Below the pieces are notes generated by a model. That model was not told where the DNA came from. It made no database searches and worked only from the letters and a program-made list of their open reading frames with translations. Below are positions 24,965-32,200 of a stretch of 50,142 nt of DNA, in pieces. The stretch is from a virus: positions 1 through 50,142 of the IMG/VR virus record IMGVR_UViG_3300021961_000144; one strand, given 5' to 3'. How positions within the stretch are numbered: the first letter of the stretch is position 1; each line of letters starts with the position of its first letter. Both the position numbers and the translations under genes were made by a program.

Positions 24965-25731
24965 TGAATTGTTTATGGGTATTTGGTGATAGTTTTAGTG
25001 AAGATAATAAAGATTTACCAAAGGATACTGAAAGGATAATTTATTCAAAAGTTTTTTTAAAAAAAGATTATCACAAAATATGGGCTGAGATTTTATCTGA
25101 AAAATTAAATTTAGAATATAAAAATTATTCAGCTACTAAATCTATTGCAAAATCCTATATACAAAGTGGGAACACCAACGATGATTGCTTAAATAGTGTT
25201 TCATATTTTTCTAATCAATTTCAAAAAGGAGATATAGTATTTGTTGGATTAACCGATACATCTCGTTTTAAAATTCCATCTATATTAAAAGATGGTATGG
25301 TGAATTCTATATTGCCCAACATCATTCAAAATGATTTATATATTAATAGATTTATAAAAACAAAAGAATTATATAAGATATGTGCTCTAAGAGGAGACAG
25401 AGTTGAGTATTATATTGAAGAGTTTATGATTAGGATGATTCCTATTTTAGAATTGAGTAAAAAAGTAGGATTTAAGATTTATTTTTGGTCGTGGGTATCC
25501 GAAATTAATAAAACAATTTTTGATAATAATTTCGATGGAAAAGAAAATTGGATATTTTTTAAGTTTAACGATTTTATAAAAAATAATTTTTCATATAATT
25601 CATTCTTAAAATCTTACTCAATTGATGTGACAATTTTTGAGGAAACTAAGGGTATGATAAGAGATTATCACCAAAGTGAAAAAGCTCATATAATCCATTC
25701 CGACTTGTTGTTTGAATACATTATCAAATAA
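24964..25731 (+). CDS. SGNH/GDSL hydrolase-like protein 2
   Basis: 255 residues from ATG 24964, which overlaps the stop of the flap nuclease by one base; an upstream start at 24925 would lie within that gene. The start LWVFGDSFSEDNK is the GDS block, followed by YKNYSATKSIAKSYIQSG and a GDIVFVGLTDTSRF strand resembling protein 1, so the two are distant paralogues. The C-terminus (RDYHQSEKAHIIHSDLL) could hold the catalytic His. The C-terminal half is Phe/Lys/Asn-rich. Substrate unknown. Confidence 0.7.
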   Translation: MNCLWVFGDSFSEDNKDLPKDTERIIYSKVFLKKDYHKIWAEILSEKLNLEYKNYSATKSIAKSYIQSGNTNDDCLNSVSYFSNQFQKGDIVFVGLTDTSRFKIPSILKDGMVNSILPNIIQNDLYINRFIKTKELYKICALRGDRVEYYIEEFMIRMIPILELSKKVGFKIYFWSWVSEINKTIFDNNFDGKENWIFFKFNDFIKNNFSYNSFLKSYSIDVTIFEETKGMIRDYHQSEKAHIIHSDLLFEYIIK

Positions 25732-25745
25732 AATATTTAAAAAAT

Positions 25746-25776
25746 TTGGAAATTATAAAATTAACTTTTATATTTG
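25746..25776 (+). promoter_or_regulatory. Helicase promoter (TTGG-N19-TATATTTG), leaderless
   Basis: TTGG 25746-25749, TATATTTG 25769-25776, spacer 19. The helicase ATG begins at 25781, four bases after the box, which is where transcription should start; the message is predicted to be leaderless. Confidence 0.82.
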
Positions 25777-25780
25777 AAGC

Positions 25781-27142
25781 ATGAGTGAAACTATTGATAA
25801 TCTATCCAAATATGGTCAGAGCTACCAAACGAAAGTTGTAGCTAATTTGGTTACTGACAGAAGTTTTTTGGAACAAGTTTCTGATATATTAGAAACAAAA
25901 TATTTTGAATCAGATACCAACAAATGGATTGTGGATTTGACTAGAAAGTATTTCCACACATATAAAAATAATCCAACTACCGATTATTTTAAAACTGAAG
26001 TTCAAAAAATATCCGATAATACATTACAGCAAAATGTATTACAGCAATTAAAGGCAGTATATCAGAATACACAACATTCGGATAAAGAATGGGTTAAGAG
26101 TGAGTTTGTTACATTTTGTAAAAATCAAAATTTTAAAAATGTAATCCTTAATTCAGTAGAATTATTAAAAACCGGTCAATTTGAAAAGATTGAAAAGATG
26201 GTTAGAGATGCAGTTAAGGTTGGGCAAACTGCTGATTTGGGATTAGATTATAAGGAAGAAATTGAAGTTCGTTTTGAAGAAGTAAATCGAAGAACTGTTG
26301 CTACTAATTGGGATGTAATCGATGAACTTACCGATGGAGGTTTAGGGCCAGGAGAATTGGGTGTAATTGTAGCACCATCGGGAGTTGGTAAAACTTGGGT
26401 GTTATCTCACATCGGTGCGGAAGCAGTTAGGCAGGGTAAAAATGTATTACACTATACATTAGAACTTACTCAAAATTATGTTGGGCAGAGATATGATACT
26501 ATATTTACATCAATTCCTTCAGCTGATTTAAAAGACCATAAGGATGAGATTAAAGAGAAGGTTGATAAATTAAGAGGTGGATTGATGATCAAATATTACC
26601 CGCCAAAAGGAATTACAGCAAACACTATTGCCGCTCACGTTGATATGGTCAGACAAACTAAATTTCAACCTGATTTGATTATCATAGATTATGCAGATTT
26701 ATTGGTATCAACTAATTCAAAGAATAATTCTGATTATGCAGAGCAAGGTGGTATTTACATTGATTTAAGAGCATTGAGTGGTGAATATCAAATACCAATT
26801 TGGACTGCATCACAGACAAATAGAAGTGCAATTGATTCAGAAGTAATTCAGGCAGATAAAATTGCGGATTCATATGCTAAAGTTATGAATGCAGATTTAA
26901 TTATTTCAGTAAGTAGAAAGGATACTGATAAACTAAATGATACCGCTAGATTCCATATTATGAAAAATAGATTTGGGCAAGATGGTATGACTTTTCCTGC
27001 TAAGATGAATACTAACAAAGGAATTATAGAAGTATATGCTAATAATTCCGCTAATGGAATTATTGCAAGTAAGGAAGCAAAAAATGGGGAACTTCTACAA
27101 AAACAACTACTTCATAAAAAGTATGTTGATAATATGGGATAA
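25781..27142 (+). CDS. 41: Replicative DNA helicase, DnaB/gp41-like
   Basis: 453 residues. RecA-like motor with Walker A APSGVGKT (198-205), a LHYTLELTQNYVGQRYD segment (H1a Glu), Walker B-like DLIIIDYADLL, and a WTASQTNRSA motif with the H3 Gln, all as in DnaB-type hexameric helicases. The N-terminal ~170 residues are helical as in T4 gp41. It unwinds DNA at the fork on the lagging strand. The message is probably leaderless. A primase gene is not in the window. Confidence 0.92.
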   Translation: MSETIDNLSKYGQSYQTKVVANLVTDRSFLEQVSDILETKYFESDTNKWIVDLTRKYFHTYKNNPTTDYFKTEVQKISDNTLQQNVLQQLKAVYQNTQHSDKEWVKSEFVTFCKNQNFKNVILNSVELLKTGQFEKIEKMVRDAVKVGQTADLGLDYKEEIEVRFEEVNRRTVATNWDVIDELTDGGLGPGELGVIVAPSGVGKTWVLSHIGAEAVRQGKNVLHYTLELTQNYVGQRYDTIFTSIPSADLKDHKDEIKEKVDKLRGGLMIKYYPPKGITANTIAAHVDMVRQTKFQPDLIIIDYADLLVSTNSKNNSDYAEQGGIYIDLRALSGEYQIPIWTASQTNRSAIDSEVIQADKIADSYAKVMNADLIISVSRKDTDKLNDTARFHIMKNRFGQDGMTFPAKMNTNKGIIEVYANNSANGIIASKEAKNGELLQKQLLHKKYVDNMG

Positions 27143-27145
27143 GTT

Positions 27146-27871
27146 ATGAAATTACTATTAGGTGATTGTTTGGATAAACTTAAAGAATTCGATGATAATA
27201 GTATTGACCACATCATAACTGATTGGCCCTTCTATGGTGTTGTTAAAGAAGATTGGGATAACCAATGGAATACTTTAGATGAGTATTTGGATTGGGCTGA
27301 AACAATTATAATTGAATATAAAAGAATTGTTAAAGAAGGTGGAAATGTTGTAATCTTTACAGGTAGACAATACAACAGACACATTTCTACTATTTTGGAT
27401 AAGTATTTTACCGAAAAACGAATTATAATTTGGAGTAGAAAACGTGCATTCAATTCATCAAGAGGAAATGCGTTATCAAGTGGATATGAACCTATATGTT
27501 ATTATACAAATGGTGAGAGGGGTACATTTAATACTATAAAGATAAAACCAAATACAACTCGAAAAGAATACACAGAGGGTATATTAAAAGAGGGTATAAC
27601 TTTAAGTGATGTTTGGGATGATATATCAGCTTTACCACATAATAGTAAAGAAAAACTAAATCATCCAACACAAAAACCCTACAAACTCATTGAAAGATTA
27701 GTTTTGATGTTATCTAATGAGGGAGATGTGATATTGGATAATTTTGCAGGTAGTGGAACACTTGGTGATGTTTGTATAAATACGAATAGAGAATGTATCC
27801 TTATTGAAAAGAATGCTGAGTATTTTGAGTTGATTAAAAATAGGTTAGATAAATATAAGTTTTTTGTATGA
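27146..27871 (+). CDS. DNA methyltransferase, beta-type order, with DWPF in place of DPPY
   Basis: 241 residues. The layout matches N6-adenine/N4-cytosine methyltransferases with catalytic motif IV first and the SAM-binding motif last: MKLLLGDCLDKLKE, then TDWPFYG (Asp26-Trp-Pro-Phe29), KRIVKEGGNVVIFTGRQYN, HPTQKPYKLIERLVL near residue 175, and NFAGSGTLGDV near 198. The first Pro of the usual (D/N/S)PP(Y/F) is Trp, which is unusual. Likely target is adenine or cytosine exocyclic N in phage or host DNA. It follows the helicase after 3 bases; its TGA overlaps a tiny remnant start. Confidence 0.82.
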   Translation: MKLLLGDCLDKLKEFDDNSIDHIITDWPFYGVVKEDWDNQWNTLDEYLDWAETIIIEYKRIVKEGGNVVIFTGRQYNRHISTILDKYFTEKRIIIWSRKRAFNSSRGNALSSGYEPICYYTNGERGTFNTIKIKPNTTRKEYTEGILKEGITLSDVWDDISALPHNSKEKLNHPTQKPYKLIERLVLMLSNEGDVILDNFAGSGTLGDVCINTNRECILIEKNAEYFELIKNRLDKYKFFV

Positions 27872-27888
27872 AATTATTATTAGGTTGA
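27868..27888 (+). pseudogene. Remnant start codon region encoding MKLLLG then stop
   Basis: An ATG overlapping the methyltransferase TGA opens six codons, MKLLLG, identical to the first six residues of that methyltransferase (two nucleotide differences at most), then a stop. It looks like the scar of a duplicated or replaced gene start. Confidence 0.35.
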
Positions 27889-27892
27889 GTAA

Positions 27893-28951
27893 ATGATAAA
27901 CTATAATACTTTTGCAAAGTTTATAGAATGGGATGAGTTAGAATTAGAATACGAAAGAGTTACACAAAATATAAAAGAGGTAGAAGATGTTCCATACGCT
28001 TTAGATGTAATTTTTAAGTATCACCGAAAAAAAGGCTTTCCACATTACCATTCTACAATCGATGATAAGGTTAGTGATATGAAATCATTAACTGAATTCG
28101 ATGAATCAACTATATTCAAAGATGATTATATTGATCAAACTATGCATTGTTTAGGTTTGGCATGGAGTTACTTTCCTCATTGGGTAGATGTTCAATGTGG
28201 TAATAGTAAAATGAGACCAATTGATTATTGGAATGATGATAATAAGTTAAAGGAGATTATTCGAAAAACTTGGAATTGGCATCTTAAACATAGTGATGGT
28301 AAATTTACTCTAAATCGTTTAAGACAAAATTTTAAAATATACGGAGGTAATCAGACGGTAAGTAATTTCAGACCATCTGCTGCCAAATGGATTTACAATA
28401 CATATGGCGGAGAAACTATATGGGATATGAGTTGTGGGTGGGGAGGGAGATTGATTGGATTTTTGACGAGTAACTGTAAAACATATATAGGAACTGATCC
28501 GAGTGGTAAAACATATGAAGGATTATGTAAATTAAATAAAGACTTAAATTTCTATGGTAAAAGTGTTATACTTCACCAAATGGGTTCGGAAGTATTTGTG
28601 CCAGAAAAAGAATCATTAGATTTGTGTTTTACCTCACCTCCATATTTTGATACCGAAAAGTATAGTGAAGAGGATACTCAATCATATAAAAAGTTTCCAA
28701 CTCCTCATTTATGGGTTGAAGGATTCTTAAAACAAACTATGGCAAATTGTCATATCGGATTAAAAAATGGGGGTAAAATGTTATTAAATATTGCAAATAC
28801 TCCTAAACATAAAGATATAGAAAGTGAAACGATTAGGGTAGCGGGTGAAGTTGGGTTTGAATTGGAAAAAACAATTAAATTAGCTCTTTCCAGTATAGCC
28901 GGTAAGGGTATAAAGTATGAGCCAATCTTCATTTTTAAGAAAAAAAACTAA
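27893..28951 (+). CDS. SPPY-type SAM-dependent methyltransferase
   Basis: 352 residues. SAM-binding motif WDMSCGWGGR at about 176-184, acidic loop GTDPSGKTYEG, and catalytic SPPY at 248-251 in FTSPPYFDTEKYSEEDTQSYKKF, then GLKNGGKMLLNIAN. Motif I precedes motif IV, the alpha/gamma-type order, unlike the upstream enzyme. The FTSPPYF.(T/V)E(K/R)YS..DTQS segment and the F(R/K)P..AK.(I/L)Y segment are shared with the two enzymes at 38770 and 39984, so the three are paralogues. SPPY suggests N4-cytosine methylation, but adenine is possible. The N-terminal ~160 residues are unrecognised and may bind the target. Confidence 0.8.
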   Translation: MINYNTFAKFIEWDELELEYERVTQNIKEVEDVPYALDVIFKYHRKKGFPHYHSTIDDKVSDMKSLTEFDESTIFKDDYIDQTMHCLGLAWSYFPHWVDVQCGNSKMRPIDYWNDDNKLKEIIRKTWNWHLKHSDGKFTLNRLRQNFKIYGGNQTVSNFRPSAAKWIYNTYGGETIWDMSCGWGGRLIGFLTSNCKTYIGTDPSGKTYEGLCKLNKDLNFYGKSVILHQMGSEVFVPEKESLDLCFTSPPYFDTEKYSEEDTQSYKKFPTPHLWVEGFLKQTMANCHIGLKNGGKMLLNIANTPKHKDIESETIRVAGEVGFELEKTIKLALSSIAGKGIKYEPIFIFKKKN

Positions 28952-29047
28952 AGAAAAATTGATGAAAAAATTTTCTAAAGAACCTAAAATTTTTTACGGT
29001 ATATATCCTATTTATTCTTACCTATAATACAAAAATAAGTTTTAAAG

Positions 29048-30061
29048 ATGAGCAAATTATTTACCGAAAGGATACCATTTAAGCCATTTGAATATCCAGA
29101 ATATTATACTGAAGGTTGGTTAAAACAGATGCAGGCATTTTGGTTACATACTGAGATACCTATGCAGATGGATGTCAAAGATTGGAATGAAAATTTAACA
29201 AAAGAAGAAAAACATTTAGTTGGTAATATCCTTTTAGGTTTCGCTCAAACAGAATGTGCAGTTTCTGACTATTGGACAGGTATGGTTACTAAATGGTTTC
29301 CAAAGCATGAGATTAGACAGATGGCAATGGCATTTGGTTCACAGGAAACTATTCACTCAATTGCATACTCATATCTAAATGAAACATTGGGATTAGATGA
29401 CTTTGAAGGATTCTTACACGATGAAGCAATGAAAGAGAGATTTGAGTTATTAACTAATACAACTGCTGATTGGACTCCAAAGGATTTAGATATCAATCCA
29501 AAAGCTAGAATTGAGGTTGGTAAAAGTTTGGCAATCTTCTCTGCATTTGCAGAAGGTGTAGCACTTTATTCATCATTTGCAGTTCTATATTCTTTCCAAA
29601 TGAGAAATCTCCTAAAAGGAATCGGACAGCAAATGAAGTGGAGTGTAAGAGATGAATCCCTACACTCAAAAATGGGATGCCAATTATTCAGGCATATGTG
29701 TGAAGAGTTTCCTGAATTGTTAGAGGAAGCAAAAGAAGATATTTACAAAGCAGCTAAAATTATTATCGAATTAGAACATAAGTTCATTGATAAGATTTTT
29801 GAAATGGGAGATTTGGAAAATCTTAAGAAAAATGATTTAAAAGAATTTATCACAAAAAGAGTTAATGAAAAATTAGTTGAATTAGGATATAATCCAATTC
29901 CAGGTGGTGATGATTATTTTGAATATAATGATAAAAAAGCATCTCAGTTAGATTGGTTTTACCACTTAACGGGGGGTGTAACTCATACCGATTTCTTCGC
30001 AATTAGACCTACTGATTATAGTAAGGCGGGTGAAGGTGAAAATTGGGATGATATATTTTAA
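29048..30061 (+). CDS. nrdB: Ribonucleotide reductase small (beta) subunit, class I
   Basis: 337 residues. The metal ligands fall in E. coli NrdB spacing: Glu69 (Asp84 in E. coli), Glu100 and His103, Glu169, Glu203 and His206; Tyr107 corresponds to the radical Tyr122. The C-terminal GENWDDIF is the tail that docks on NrdA. The first ligand is Glu instead of Asp, a feature I associate with class Ic and the manganese class Id enzymes; with Tyr kept, Id is the better fit. It supplies dNTPs together with the downstream nrdA (21 bases) and thioredoxin. No good TTGG-type promoter was seen in the 96-base gap upstream. Confidence 0.93.
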   Translation: MSKLFTERIPFKPFEYPEYYTEGWLKQMQAFWLHTEIPMQMDVKDWNENLTKEEKHLVGNILLGFAQTECAVSDYWTGMVTKWFPKHEIRQMAMAFGSQETIHSIAYSYLNETLGLDDFEGFLHDEAMKERFELLTNTTADWTPKDLDINPKARIEVGKSLAIFSAFAEGVALYSSFAVLYSFQMRNLLKGIGQQMKWSVRDESLHSKMGCQLFRHMCEEFPELLEEAKEDIYKAAKIIIELEHKFIDKIFEMGDLENLKKNDLKEFITKRVNEKLVELGYNPIPGGDDYFEYNDKKASQLDWFYHLTGGVTHTDFFAIRPTDYSKAGEGENWDDIF

Positions 30062-30082
30062 TAACAAAGAATTTATAGAATT

Positions 30083-31864
30083 ATGAAGAACTACGGCGAA
30101 GATTTCGGCTGGGAGGTGGATGTAGATTTTCCATCTTGGGGAAACAATGAGATATATGTAAAAACTATATCTAAAACTTATTTGCAGCCAGGTGAAAAAC
30201 CAAAGGATGCATATTGGAGAGTTGCTACGGCAGTTGCTAAGAGATTGGATAAACCACAATTAGCAACTAAATTCTTTGATTATATTTGGAAAGGATGGCT
30301 GTGTTTAGCAACTCCTGTATTATCAAATACTGGAACTGATAGAGGTTTACCAATCTCTTGTTTTGGTATCGATGTAGGTGATAGTATCTATGAGATTGGT
30401 TCTAAGAATTTAGAATTAATGTTGTTAGCAAAGCATGGTGGTGGCGTTGGTATTGGAATCAATATGATACGACCTGCAGGTTCTAAAATCACCGGCAATG
30501 GAACATCCGATGGTATTGTTCCATTCGCTAAGATATATGATTCTACAATACTAGCAACGAATCAGGGAAGTGTTCGTAGAGGAGCAGCATCGGTAAATAT
30601 TAAAATTGAACATAAGGATTTCGATGATTTCTTAGAGATTAGAGAACCAAAGGGTGATGTGAATCGTCAATCATTGAACTTACATCAATGTGTAGTGGTT
30701 AGTGATAAGTTTATGAAAAAATTAGAAGAAGGGGATTCTGAAGCTCGTAGAAAATGGGGTAAGTTACTTCAGAAGCGTAAAGCAACCGGTGAGCCTTATA
30801 TTATGTATAAAGGAAATGTGAATAAAGCAAATCCTGAAATGTATAAGAAGAACGGATTGAAAGTACATATGACTAACATTTGTTCTGAAATCGTTTTACA
30901 TACCGATGAGCAACATTCATTCGTTTGTTGTTTGAGTTCACTTAACTTAGCAAAATACGATGAGTGGAAAGATACTGATTTAGTTTATACATCTACTATT
31001 TTCTTAGATGGTGTATTAGAAGAATTCTTACAAAGAGCTAAGAATATGAAAGGATTTGAGAATTCAGTTCGTTCAGCAGAAAGAGGTAGAGCATTAGGGT
31101 TAGGTGTATTAGGATGGCACACTTACTTACAACAAAAAGGATTACCATTCGAAGGTTTACAAGCTCAATTTGAAACTCGTAAGATATTCTCTCAAATGAA
31201 GATTGAATCTGAAAGAGCAAGTAGAGATTTAGCAGCAGAATATGGAGAACCATTGTGGTGTAGAGAAAGTGGATTCAGAAACACACACTTAAGAGCAGTA
31301 GCCCCTACTGTATCAAATTCTAAATTAAGTGGAAATGTTAGCAGTGGAATTGAGCCGTGGGCAGCAAATGTATTTACCGAACAAACTGCAAAGGGAACTT
31401 TCATTAGAAAAAATCCAGAGTTAGAAAAAGTTCTTCGTAAAATGGGAAAGAACAACAAAGAAGTTTGGGATCAAATCCTTGCAGATGGTGGTTCGGTACA
31501 AGGTTTAGATTTCTTAGATGAATGGTGTTTCTTAGATAGTAAATTAGTTGAATGCAGTGAGGTGACAGAAGAATCACATAAAGGTAGATGCTATTCAATT
31601 AAAGATGTATTCAAAACATTTAAGGAAATTAATCAGTTAGATTTAGTAAGACAAGCAGGTGTAAGACAACAATATATTGACCAAGCGGTTTCTTTAAACT
31701 TAGCATTCCCCGCAACCGCAGAACCAAAGTGGATTAATCAAGTTCACTTAGAAGCATGGAAGCAAGGTGTTAAAACTCTTTACTATATGAGAACTGAATC
31801 GGTATTGAGAGGTGATATTGCAGCAAAGGCTATGGATCCAGAATGTGTAAGTTGTGAAGGTTAA
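30083..31864 (+). CDS. nrdA: Ribonucleotide reductase large (alpha) subunit, class I
   Basis: 593 residues, short for NrdA. The active-site Cys pair is visible in LPISCFGI and FVCCLSSLNL, the catalytic NICSE motif carries the thiyl Cys and Glu, and the C-terminal DPECVSCEG holds the CxxC relay. The N-terminus begins at the catalytic barrel (LQPGEKPKDAYWRVA), so there is no ATP-cone and hence no overall activity switch, a common phage state. It reduces ribonucleotides to deoxyribonucleotides with NrdB and the thioredoxin encoded next door. Confidence 0.93.
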   Translation: MKNYGEDFGWEVDVDFPSWGNNEIYVKTISKTYLQPGEKPKDAYWRVATAVAKRLDKPQLATKFFDYIWKGWLCLATPVLSNTGTDRGLPISCFGIDVGDSIYEIGSKNLELMLLAKHGGGVGIGINMIRPAGSKITGNGTSDGIVPFAKIYDSTILATNQGSVRRGAASVNIKIEHKDFDDFLEIREPKGDVNRQSLNLHQCVVVSDKFMKKLEEGDSEARRKWGKLLQKRKATGEPYIMYKGNVNKANPEMYKKNGLKVHMTNICSEIVLHTDEQHSFVCCLSSLNLAKYDEWKDTDLVYTSTIFLDGVLEEFLQRAKNMKGFENSVRSAERGRALGLGVLGWHTYLQQKGLPFEGLQAQFETRKIFSQMKIESERASRDLAAEYGEPLWCRESGFRNTHLRAVAPTVSNSKLSGNVSSGIEPWAANVFTEQTAKGTFIRKNPELEKVLRKMGKNNKEVWDQILADGGSVQGLDFLDEWCFLDSKLVECSEVTEESHKGRCYSIKDVFKTFKEINQLDLVRQAGVRQQYIDQAVSLNLAFPATAEPKWINQVHLEAWKQGVKTLYYMRTESVLRGDIAAKAMDPECVSCEG

Positions 31865-31884
31865 AAAAAATAAAATAAAAGAAT

Positions 31885-32145
31885 ATGATAACGGTAAAAA
31901 AGTTTAGTGCAAGTTGGTGTGGCCCTTGTAAGGCCCTTAAGCCAGTTTTTGAAGAAGTAAAGAACGGATTTTTAAATGTTAAATTTGAGGATATCGATGT
32001 AGATGAAAATTTTGAATTAGCATCCCAATACGGAGTTCGCTCAGTTCCTACTGTTGTAATAGAAAAAAATGGAGTAGAAGTTGAAAGATTTTTAGGTGTA
32101 CAATCTAAGTTGGCGTATGTAAATGTTATCAATGAAAATCTCTAA
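31885..32145 (+). CDS. Thioredoxin-like redox protein
   Basis: 86 residues. The WCGPCKALKP active site (Cys at about 12 and 15) is the thioredoxin motif, and VRSVPTVVI contains the cis-Pro. It is shorter than host thioredoxins (~105), as is normal for phage versions. It follows nrdA after 20 bases and is the likely electron donor for the reductase. Confidence 0.92.
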   Translation: MITVKKFSASWCGPCKALKPVFEEVKNGFLNVKFEDIDVDENFELASQYGVRSVPTVVIEKNGVEVERFLGVQSKLAYVNVINENL

Positions 32146-32150
32146 TTAAG

Positions 32151-32181
32151 TTGGAAAATACAAATATATTCCTTATATTTG
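32151..32181 (+). promoter_or_regulatory. DNA polymerase promoter (TTGG-N19-TATATTTG)
   Basis: TTGG 32151-32154 and TATATTTG 32174-32181, spacer 19, in the 55-base gap before the polymerase gene. The leader would be about 14 bases. Confidence 0.82.
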
Positions 32182-32200
32182 TAAATAATAAAGGTTATAA

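Noticed and set aside
28952-29047. Promoter or terminator in the gap before nrdB
   Set aside because: There is an imperfect AT-rich inverted repeat and no TTGG-N19-TAnnTTTG match. A promoter is likely needed here but I could not place it.
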